Positions 55,356 through 64,000 of a stretch of DNA of 64,000 bases are shown here, piece by piece. Origin of the DNA: Apostichopus japonicus (lineage: Eukaryota > Echinodermata > Holothuroidea > Aspidochirotida > Stichopodidae); NCBI RefSeq assembly GCF_037975245.1, contig NC_092576.1, positions 21,825,611 through 21,889,610 of the forward strand, read 5' to 3'. How positions within the stretch are numbered: position 1 is the first letter of the stretch; each line of letters opens with the position of its first letter. The notes under the pieces are model-generated. The model had not been told where the DNA came from, did not search any database, and saw nothing but the letters and a program-made list of their open reading frames with translations. Both the position numbers and the translations under genes were made by a program.

Positions 55356-56734
55356 GAATGGCCCGTCCGTAACATTTCAACCCTACCACATCAAATGACC
55401 GGAGGTGATTTACCAGCAAAGGGCGACGTCACACCGACGGATAACGATCCCCAAACACAACATCAAAACGAAAATCACCACCAACAAGCAACTCATCATA
55501 TGAAGAACTAGTTTGCCAACCACCCCCCCATCCGTATCTTCGAACGATTCAACTTAGTTCATCACCATCATTTATTCATTTTCCCAAAGACAAGTATTCG
55601 CGGGAAGTTTAGCAGAAACAGAATGTGTGCCCCCCCCAAAAAAAGAAAAAAAAAAGCCCTCATATTTTCACAAAAAGTTTTTCAAGTACCAAAATGTACC
55701 TGCTATCTAAACTTTGTGGTTTCTTCTTTCATCAACAACAGTAAATGTATAAATTTCTATAAGGAAGTTTATTGCAGTGAACTTGAAGCAAGTCCAAATC
55801 GCATTTTTGTTCAACGACCAATGTCAATGGGAGATAACTGTATGAAATCGCTTACTATTTTTACATAGATTATGTACGGAGATTTTTCAGGTGCGGTGAC
55901 TTTTTACGAAGTGTAGTGATACAAACTGAACTTTCAAGGGAACAAACGTAAAATAACAAATTTGCCGAAATAACATTACATATCTCGAAATGAACAACAG
56001 GAAGTTTATTGGATTAATTTTTAGTAAAAAAAAATGATAATTCACAAGACCTGACCAATGAAAGTTGTAAATGCGACACTCAGTAATACATCGATAATAA
56101 TAAAAATTGTCAGTGCCAATACCTAAACTTATTTACGATATTAACACATGTATACATTGATACAGGAGTCTGATGTCATGTCAAGTGAAGTTAGAGATTG
56201 TCAGCCATGCCATTGCTAATTTTTGTGTCCTAAACAATGAATATGTTTGACCGTTTTATATTTTGATATTCGACAACTCAAAGAGATGTGCGTGTGAAGC
56301 AGTGGAAGGTGATTGGGGGGAGGTGAGTGCAAGGAGTGGAAGTGTTAACCTCTATATTTATTTAGTGTTATCAGATATCGCACTTATGTTTGTAAGGTTT
56401 AAATCTGGTGTAATGAAACAAAATTATGTAATCGATATAGGAGGCAGCTCCAAATGTGCTTCTACATGGCAGTGGTGGGTGGAGTGGGGGGGGGTTGGGG
56501 GGGGTTGGGAGTAGGGGTGTTGACTGGACACAAAGGGAACGTGTAGTGGAGTGTTGAAACAGTACAGTATATAAAGGCAAAGCTATTGTAGTGAAATTTC
56601 CTGGAATACTAACTTTGATGCAATGCAGGACACCATGTCCCATTAAATGCGTGCAAAACAAAGGTAAATTATTCAGTCCTTACAAATGGGGTGTATGTTA
56701 AGCTATATATACATATATAAATGCTCATTACGAT
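55356..56734. other. Duplicated non-coding DNA, copy C
   Basis: Co-linear with 16061-17290. G-rich run near 56485. An extra ~110 bp around 56225-56330, relative to A, contains no recognised feature. Confidence 0.45.
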
Positions 56735-56746
56735 TTTCATTATATA

Positions 56747-56836
<90 letters not shown>

Positions 56837-56857
56837 GGTATGTATATATGTATATAT

Positions 56858-56906
<49 letters not shown>

Positions 56907-56947
56907 AATATATTTAAATAAATATATATATATATATTTACATTTAC

Positions 56948-56998
<51 letters not shown>
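56735..56998. repeat. (TA)n-rich microsatellite, copy C
   Basis: Homologue of 17290-17626 with different interruptions (TATGTATG and TTTAAATA steps). Confidence 0.9.
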
Positions 56999-57000
<2 letters not shown>

Positions 57001-57121
57001 AATAATGGAAAAACTCTTAAACAATTATGCTGCATTTAGAGAAAGGCTGGATCTCGAGTGAGATACAATAATTGAATTAGGTAAGTGATTGGAAGTAAAA
57101 CAGCCAATGTTTGGTTTTTCA

Positions 57122-57152
57122 GCGCTTTCTAGCAAAACTAGCTCTTCTTCAG
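57122..57152 (-). ncRNA. Hammerhead-like motif, copy C relic
   Basis: Homologue of 17751-17782. The stem II arm has changed (GCTC to GCTA), weakening the hairpin, while CTGAAGA and GAAAGC remain. A decayed relic. Confidence 0.3.
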
Positions 57153-57376
57153 TTGCATGATCACCGAAAGTGACAAGGAGTAGCAGGAATTGAAACTATT
57201 TTATAGAGAAGATGTCGGCATGGTTGTAAAGGCAAAGCGACTTACTGATTTCTGCTGAATTGAGCAGAAGTTTTAGAAATTCAGATTATTTTAATCCGCG
57301 TCGGATTATTTTAATCCGATTCCGTCGAAATTGTAAAGGAATTGTTTTGGTTTATCTGGGATGGCAAATCGTATGT

Positions 57377-57414
<38 letters not shown>

Positions 57415-57417
<3 letters not shown>

Positions 57418-59353
57418 GTGCGTATCCAGGGGGGGGCGTTGGGGGCGCGTGTGCCCCGGGTAAGAAAAAGAGGAGAGAAAAAAAGAGAAGAAAAAAGGGA
57501 AAAGGAGGGGGAAAAAAGAAAAAGAGGAGAGAAAGGAAGGGAAAAGAAGAAGAAAAAAGAGAGAAAAAGGAGAAAGGGAGGGAGTAGAAGATAGCCAAGA
57601 CTTCGGGAAGAGAAAGAGGAACAGTCATAGTTAAAGCGCTGATCCCTATTATATACACAGGGTAGCCAGTGACAGATCAAGGATTACGGAGGGGGTGTGC
57701 GCCTCACCCTACCCCTTACACCAACAACTCCATTTTTGACGTTTTTTCCCTCTCTCACTAATGTATCTATATAAATACTATATATGGTCTATCATAACGC
57801 GTGTGTGTGTATGGACGCCTTAAGCAATTGTACAATTGTGCTATATGGAACCAACTGTGGCTGGTCTTGAACTCGACGGGGTCGTCGGGAACATGACGCA
57901 TTTCGGGAAGGGGGCGACCGCCCCCCACGAGCAAATTTTCTTTATGACATCGCTGGTAATTTCAAAATAGACAATGCTTAGGTGCAACTTACAAGGCCTG
58001 GGAAGTGTCATTTCCAGCAATCTGGGAGGCATTTTCGGCCAAAATTTTGCTTGTACGCTTCGCGCCAACTCATGGTGGCGCTTCGCTTAGATAGTTTGCA
58101 TATAGGCTTCGCCCCTCCCTTGGCAATTACTCGCTACACGCCTGTTCGAATTTGTAAAGCAAAGAGCAGATATAACATCATATCAGTGAGCACTGAAATG
58201 CCTGTTCCACGATGAACAGCCTCAAAAACTGTCTATGTGTGTAGTCGAAGGCGTAGCCCAATTGGATTGGGGCTGTAACGACTTGCCCGAAAAAAAGCCA
58301 AAATTTTTCGCGCGCTTAGCGCGCGTTCAACATATCGATGCCAATATCATATAAGCAAGCATCGGTCATTACATTGCATGGCATCGTGTACCGCACGGTC
58401 CGTCAAAGTAGCACAGTATACCGCCGGATGCTAATGTAAACAACCAAATGTCTTATGTAGATGGAGAAAAAGCATACAGATCCATTTATGTCAAACTCTC
58501 TTTTACAGTAGTAATGTCGGCCAATCTTAGAACTTTATTTTAATTACCAAGGAGATAATTTTTAAGCTATTCATTGCTATTTATTTTTCTCTCAGTAGGT
58601 GCCCGAAAAAAATGGGAGAAAAATTGGTTGCCGGGCGGGGGGTGGGGGCTGCAGCCCCGCCTCCTACGGGACCTACGCCTATGTGTGTAGTGTTCGGTTT
58701 CGATATACCTGATATCGGAAATATCTGCTATTTTCATTTCCTTCAACGAAGTTTTATAATAGCCATAGAGGTTTTAATATTTGTACACCAATAAATTAAC
58801 TGTGTCTGAATTTTTGAAAATTTCCTGACCAACATTCTTCATCATACTTTCCTCTACTCGTGCAATTTGTACCTGTCTATTAGGGGTTGAAGGAGGTTTA
58901 TCCCTATTGGTTGTCCATAGATTGAATTTTGTGCAACATTATGGGTATGTTTTGAAGTGATTTTTATTCACGAGAAATGTGAATTTTCAAATTCTCAACA
59001 AATAATCGGCTTAAAACCTTGAAAAGTGGGGCTTTCGGATATTGTGGGCCGTGACGTAGAATTGCCTACAAAAGCAATGATCCATAGGACATGCAATGAG
59101 GTCGAACATGATGTGTGACTGGTGACAATTTTCAAAAAGGTTATGGATGGAAAAAAAATTGAGAAATACTTGGTTCTCAGGCAAAAGTGTACATTTGGTT
59201 GGTCATTTTCAAGCCCGGGAAGTGTCATTTCCGGTGATCTGGGGGGTATCAAAACCAGAATTTTTTTTGTACGCTCCGCGCCAACCGATGGTGGCGCTCC
59301 GCTTAGATAGTAATTCGCGCACCCCGGGTTAGAAAATCCTGGATACGCGCCTG
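57415..59353. mobile_element. Composite hAT insertion in a (TA)n tract
   Basis: CAGGTGCGTATCCAGG at the left, complement CCTGGATACGCGCCTG at the right, set in TA repeats that serve as target duplication. Copy A has no such insert but has the SINE/BEN cluster in the homologous tract. Inside are a purine-rich run (57460-57595), a nested hAT (58246-58683) and two copies of the GGTGGCGC...TTAGATAGT motif (58070 and 59290). No transposase was seen. Confidence 0.8.
58246..58683. mobile_element. Nested non-autonomous hAT element (438 bp)
   Basis: CGAAGGCGTAG...CTACGCCTATG with TGTGTAGT on both sides (58238-58245, 58684-58691). Related to 52658-53411: both contain GGCTGCAGCCC near one end and GCGCGC near the other. 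Confidence 0.85.
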
Positions 59354-59657
59354 TATATATATTTATGCGTGTGTGTGGGTGTATGTATGTATGTATATAT
59401 TCAATGACTAGTTGAACACGCTGATTTTTATTGATCAGCATCAGTTTGAAAAGAAGTAATATTCGTCAAAACTCGTCTCGCGAGGATCTCACCTCTTCTC
59501 AAGGCTCTACATTAAATTATTTGTATACTTTTTCTGTTGCTATTCTGTAACACTTATTACATAGTATACCTCGTTCAGAGTTCTAAGATGTTGCATTAAT
59601 AAATCAAACGAACATTCTAACCTTAACCAAAGTCTTGTTAACCAAAGGTATACTCAC

Positions 59658-59836
59658 GACAGCTTTAAGTGTTCAGAACGTAGCCCATAACTTATCATCT
59701 CCATAACGTCTTCCTCTGTTAGTATCCTAGGCTCCCCATTTACTTGTCTCTCTGTCTCTATGTGTATCTTCTCTGCCGTCAACCATCGATGCAATCTGAG
59801 TCCAGAGTGAAGTACAATAACATCTTCTTCACACTC
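59658..59836 (-). CDS. LRR-like exon of an NLR/LRR gene (copy C)
   Basis: Paralogue of 22944-23122, with donor GTC|GTGAGT and acceptor CTTTCAAG preserved. Compared with A it gains one codon (ETERQVNGE versus ETEQVNGE) and loses one near the end (EHLKLS versus EHFNELS), keeping 179 nt and the phase. Other changes are substitutions (NQLL to HRWL). Indels only in multiples of three support protein-level selection. Same LRR-like caveats as for copy A. Confidence 0.6.
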
Positions 59837-60899
59837 CTTGAAAGATATTAAATATAGGAGAACATGTTGGCAATTGGAAAGTATTGCTCAAGGGCATACG
59901 TAAATATGAATAAAGGAGTCTCAAACAAAACTCTATTGACTTAAGTGTATCGCTAATACATTGTTTCTCCAGACAGTTCTTGAAGATAAACCGTACTATT
60001 GTAATATAGTCGTGTTACATACTTTATTAAATTATACTTTCAAAGAGTGTTTGTCATTAAAGCATTAACAGGAAGGATATAAGTGATGTTTGAATGTTTG
60101 ATAATGTAAATTCAAAGGATTATACCAAATGATTAGTTAGAACAATCAGTATGGTTCATAGCCTCAAAGTACTGTAGCTTGTAACTCCATGTCAGGGACA
60201 GGGTGGATTGAAGACATCAAATGTTAAATACCTCCACCGTGAATCGACCATGAATATCATCAAATGATGGTAGTATTCGGTGGACTGGGATTGTTGGTTA
60301 CTTACTGGTCAGTTATATTACCCTCTTGTCGCTGTGCTTCATGTAATACATGCCAATATAACAGCTAGAATTATTAAAAACTACGTTATGGTGAGTAATG
60401 GTTAATACCGATCTAGGTGTAATGCTTTTGAAACACCTTTCTCCACTAGCGTGTCACTGCAAAACAGTTGCGTGTGTTTATTGAATTTGCCTTATCACTG
60501 TGTATATACTGCATTAAAATTAAAATTATATTTGGTTCTTGTATCAGCATGAGTACATATGGGCTGCTTAAATCAACAGCAGATTGAACTTAAAGAAAAT
60601 GTTAGAGCTGGCTGGCAAGAGTCAGTTTAAAATGTAATAGAGTAGAATAACACAATATTATAAGAATGATTTAAGAGAGTAGAATAACACAATATTATAA
60701 GAATGATTTAAGTAGGGTTAAGAAGCTGAACGGGATTGCCATTGACCAAGATCTGTATGAATAAAATGAAAGAGCCTAATGACATTATCAGTGTAGATTT
60801 AATCTTTATTGATCTGGATTGAAACCGTAAACATTATATTCACCGGATTATGTTTCCCTTGATGATAACTTCACATCAGCCAAGTAATTAATCTGGTTG
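59837..60899. other. Duplicated DNA, copy C, with a 37-bp tandem doubling
   Basis: Matches 23123-24710. AGAGTAGAATAACACAATAT and the following 17 bases are present twice (60639 and 60676) and once in A. Confidence 0.6.
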
Positions 60900-61110
60900 A
60901 TTCCTTAAAGTTGGTCTTATCAGTTTACTATCATTATCATCTCAGTAATATAGCTGATACTTTATAATCCTTATATCTCAGTAAGACTGACCAGTTTACT
61001 ATCTTATCATCTCGGTTTTAAACCTAATCAGTTAACAACCATTATCCTCTAAGTTATATAACCAATCAGTTTAGACTTGTTATCATCTCATTAATATAAC
61101 AGGTCAGTTG
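60900..61110. repeat. Decayed ~37-bp satellite, copy C
   Basis: One recognisable dimer, then diverged single halves (TCTCGGTTTTAAACCTAATC, TCTAAGTTATATAACCAATC, TCTCATTAATATAACAGG). Monomer spacing of about 37 bp is still visible. Confidence 0.75.
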
Positions 61111-62227
61111 TACACTCATCCTACATACAACATGTGAAACAACTCATATAGGAACGAATGATGGACTCTGTTAAGAATTCAAATCATGATAGTCGAGTAT
61201 TCGATGCTCAGATCAAGATGTAATAATCCATGAGACGATGAACTGATCAGAGAACACTCAACATCAGTGACGTCATCAAAGATCATGAAATCTACGGTGA
61301 TAATAGAAAAGAAAACTAGAAGTATTTGTCATTACTTTAATATGGAGTAAAATTATGGAGCTACAAGACTAGATTGTCATAATCAAGTGATCACATTTAT
61401 GATGTCGTAAGAGTATGTCAGTTTCATAAACTAAGGTTTATATGTGTTGTTTCCAGCCTCTATCTTAGGAATGTTATTGTTTTCAACTATATGAAGACTA
61501 AAGACATCAATCTCTCTACTTGTACATTATGGAGGAAGAAGGTACAGTATGTAAATTGTAACACCGTTTTATTATGACTAGACATACACAATTAAACATT
61601 TAACAATAACTCTGTCCAAGTTACTAATAAATTTCAAGAAACCTACGTTTAAGTCTGTGACACCCGACACCCGCTTTTGCATGCCTATGAAATCGAGTTC
61701 TCACTTGATAATCGATGTTAATGTTTGCCAATACATTCAGGTGGGGTGATGGGGTCACCCCCAACAACACCACCACCATGCATTTTAAACTAACACAGCA
61801 TTGTAAAGAAGTTATAGCTCAATGTTGTGTTAAGACTCAGATATTAGACATAACATAAGTCAAACTATGCTTCCAGGGGCGTAGCCAGTATGTAGCACTG
61901 TAGGCCCGGGCCTACAGGGCGTAGCCAGTATGTAGCACTGTAGGCCCGGGCCTACATTTTTTTTGGCCAAGTTATCTTTTTTTTTTAAAACACCAATAAT
62001 TCAAATCCATAAGCTTGCTGGACGAGTTTAAGAGTCAAGACAAGAAAAACTATTGAAATGAACGTAGCAAGAATATGGCTAAATTAGGTGACCTATTCTT
62101 CTGTCATCTAGGCTGTAATTTCTATCGCGTGCCGTTTCATTCAACACTCTACCCGCCGAAAAAGACTAGGATCCGATCTTGTCAGGTCTTTAACATCTAC
62201 TGTAACTAAGACTAACCATGATTAACC

Positions 62228-63206
62228 ATGCCAATAGCTTCGGCAACTGCTGAAAGGTCTTTCAGCGCAATGCGCAGAATAAAAAACTACATGCGTTCTA
62301 TAATGAATGAAGAGAGACTCAGCGGCTTGGCACTCATGCAAATCCACCAGTGGCGTAGCCAAGGGGGAGTGGTGTGGGGAGACAGCCCCCATGAAAGCTT
62401 GTCGCCCCCAGTCGCCCTCCCACTGGGATTTTGGGTGTTGAAAAAAAATTACATGTGCGAAAAATATATCATTGGTCTGAATGGTCTCGAATCTCCATGA
62501 TGACCACTCATGAACGACTCTTCGACCGCAGTCGCACATGCAGTCGCAGGGATAGCTTCCTTCGCCTGTAGTATGTCCGGGGACTTTTTGTGGCATCGTT
62601 CCTATAGGCCTATATCTGAGGCACTAGGGGTCATTCCTTGACCGACTTGGTGCAATATAATGTGCTCATTTCGAAGTAAATTTATTCACAGATTGCTAGT
62701 TGTCATGGGTTTGAACAAATGAGGGGTATTCTATCCAAACATAGGGCAAAATGGGGCTGGGGTTTCCAGTTCTCCGCATCATTTGTCAACTTGTACTGGG
62801 TTCTAATGTTGATGTCAATTGGAATCGCTAATAACAGAAATAATCCACCAAAAAATAAGGCTGCATGAACTTTATTGCAGATTTCTTGAGTGACGAATTT
62901 GAAATTTTCTCCCGAAATCACGCAAATAGATGGCTGCTATCCAGCCTGGCAAGTGCCATCTCCAGCGATCTGGCAGATATTGAAATCTGAAATTTTCTTG
63001 GTACGCTGCGCGCCAACCGATGGTGGCGCTCCGCTTAGATAGTAACAAGACGCCCTCCCAGGAAATGGTCAAGCCCCCTAGCGCTCCCCCCCCTGAAAAA
63101 ATCCTGGCTACTCCACTGACATCCACAGAGACTTTGCAATGATGCTGTGCTGAAGAAATTTGCATCAGATGGCAATCGTCTGATAGCTCTCGCCTTCTCT
63201 TATTAG
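62228..63206 (+). pseudogene. hAT transposase C-terminal domain, split by another hAT
   Basis: 62228-62347 encodes PIASATAERSFSAMRRIKNY and then ERLSGLALMQIH, the classic hAT dimerisation motif. After the insert (62348-63118 plus TSD) the frame resumes at 63127 with RDFA, then needs a small frame shift to read NDAVLKKFASDGNRLIALAF and a TAG at 63204. Only the last ~70 residues remain, and the catalytic region is absent. Confidence 0.8.
62348..63118. mobile_element. Non-autonomous hAT inserted in a hAT transposase relic
   Basis: CAGTGGCGTAGCC...GGCTACTCCACTG with flanks AAATCCAC / ACATCCAC (7 of 8). It carries the shared GGTGGCGCTCCGCTTAGATA motif (about 63018-63043). Confidence 0.85.
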
Positions 63207-63216
63207 GCTAACTTAC

Positions 63217-63303
63217 ACATTTACTAGTTACAGTTGTATCAAAGACATTTACTAGCTACAGTTGTATCAAAGAAAATTACTGGTTATATAGTTGTATCAA
63301 AGA
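63217..63303. repeat. Tandem repeat, 28-bp unit, three copies
   Basis: ACATTTACTAGTTACAGTTG plus TATCAAAG, starting at 63217, 63245 and (diverged) 63273. Confidence 0.85.
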
Positions 63304-63391
63304 CAATTCTGGCCTTTCTTTGTATCTACAAGTATCAGAATTTGAAAAGTAAGACTACTCTGTACATGTACCTTGCTAATTTTAAATACAT

Positions 63392-63580
63392 TATGTAGTA
63401 TACAAATAATGAATGGTTTCCATTCGTGCAATAGTGCAAATATTTCATTAGTTGAAAGATGTAATGTTCCATTCAACTCGGCTGCGCCTCGTTGAATGGA
63501 ACAAATTACATCTTTCAACTCATGAAATATTTGCACGATTGCACGAATGGAAACCATTCAATATTTGTTTCATACAACAT
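63392..63580. repeat. Long fold-back palindrome (~85-bp arms)
   Basis: Left arm 63392-63477 and right arm 63491-63580 are near-perfect complements (TTCCATTCGTGCAAT...GTTCCATTCAAC). The loop is 13 nt (TCGGCTGCGCCTC). Two opposing open frames with the same words arise from it. Fits a fold-back MITE. Confidence 0.85.
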
Positions 63581-63879
63581 ATTATATTAAGATGGGTAAA
63601 ATGCACTCATGCAACAGATTGTTTTGAACAGACAGGTTTCTCTGATCTTACAATTGAAAAAAGTGCTACCAAAAAAGTATAAACCATGGTTCTATTTCAT
63701 AGAGTGGAATAGAGCGGATTTTGCATGCAATCAACGAGCAATTGACCAATCAAATGACCAGAATACAATTAGGTGTTGTATAATATTGCATTACGTACTA
63801 TTTTAACTCGTTTGTTTTTGGGTTTAAAAGAGATATTGAAAGAGGTGTCTCAAGTTAGCATGAGGCCAGGGAACCAGAA

Positions 63880-64000
63880 TGAACACTCGGGAAGGGCCGT
63901 TTCCGGCCATCTGGGGGGTTTGTAAAACCAAAAAATTTCTTGTGCGCTCCGCGCCAACCGATGGTGGCGCTCCGCTCAGATAGTGGTGCCTACAACTTTG
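63880..64000. mobile_element. Partial hAT element running off the window
   Basis: Contains GGCCATCTGGGGGGTTTG and the shared GCGCCAACCGATGGTGGCGC motif followed by TCCGCTCAGATAGTGG. No terminus is visible before 64000. Confidence 0.6.

Larger units (their letters stand above)
50838..61873. repeat. Segmental duplication, copy C
   Basis: Co-linear with copy A from about 8350. Private insertions: hAT nest 52658-53411, hAT composite 57415-59353, and the hAT at 61874 that ends recognisable homology. It lacks four segments present in A (10512-13244, 14062-15135, 18230-22232 with its SINE pair, 24048-24628). Confidence 0.85.
61874..63206 (+). mobile_element. hAT element with transposase remnant (right end not found)
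   Basis: Starts CAGGGGCGTAGCCAGT, interrupting the duplicated module after CTATGCTTC. The first 40 bp, including GGCCCGGGCC, are tandemly doubled (61876-61955). The transposase end follows at 62228. No matching right terminus or TSD was found before 64000, so the end given is the end of the coding remnant. Confidence 0.65.

Noticed and set aside
63297-63682. Two similar proteins on opposite strands
   Set aside because: They are the two arms of the 63392-63580 palindrome.

Overview
The window is a piece of an AT-rich animal genome. Genes are interrupted by introns with GT/AG junctions, pol III SINEs are present, and hAT, TTAA-target, TA-target, Penelope-like and jockey/CR1-like elements are dense. 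There is no bacterial or viral gene layout. LRR exons of an apparent expanded family, together with this mix of elements, suggest a marine invertebrate, perhaps an echinoderm. That placement is an inference; nothing in the window proves a species.

Layout. Positions 1-5300 hold a small plus-strand gene whose exons join in phase (383-469, 1450-1566, 2284-2352, with an alternative last exon at 4775-4822). Positions 5300-8350 hold hAT-type MITEs with 8-bp target duplications. The rest is built around a segmental duplication: copy A (about 8350-25960), copy C (about 50840-61873), and a third, partial copy B (about 38085-40290) that covers only the 3' module. Each full copy carries the same minus-strand exons: an LRR-like exon (22944-23122 / 59658-59836), a 59-nt exon (9732-9790 / 52004-52062) and a 120-nt Cys/His exon (9249-9368 / 51521-51640). 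A further LRR exon (44410-44618) lies between them. Together they look like parts of one or two paralogous LRR genes, possibly NLR-like; no NACHT domain is visible here.

Most other content consists of insertions that can be dated relative to the duplication, because one copy keeps the empty site. Only in A: a 2.7-kb TTAA element with two well-spliced, unrecognised exons (10512-13244); a 4.0-kb TA-target element with 5'-CAGTACCGC ends and a BEN-domain reading frame (18230-22232), inserted inside a SINE; a LINE 3' fragment (24048-24628); and a second CAGTACCGC-ended element (25999-29602) whose empty site survives in B. Only in C: two nested hAT clusters (52658-53411 and 57415-59353) and a hAT with a transposase remnant (61874 onward), itself split by another hAT. 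A 75-bp satellite made of two diverged ~37-bp halves sits at the same place in all three copies, with different copy number.

Between A and C lie a 5'-truncated Penelope-like element with RT and GIY-YIG domains (34103-35777, 13-bp target duplication), an open jockey/CR1-like LINE reading frame (48503-50584, minus), a 146-bp tandem array and very AT-rich intergenic DNA. The least described features are the BEN-carrying TA-target element and its end-swapped relative, the exon-bearing TTAA element, the dimeric satellite, and a hammerhead-like motif in the Penelope flank and in two older relics.
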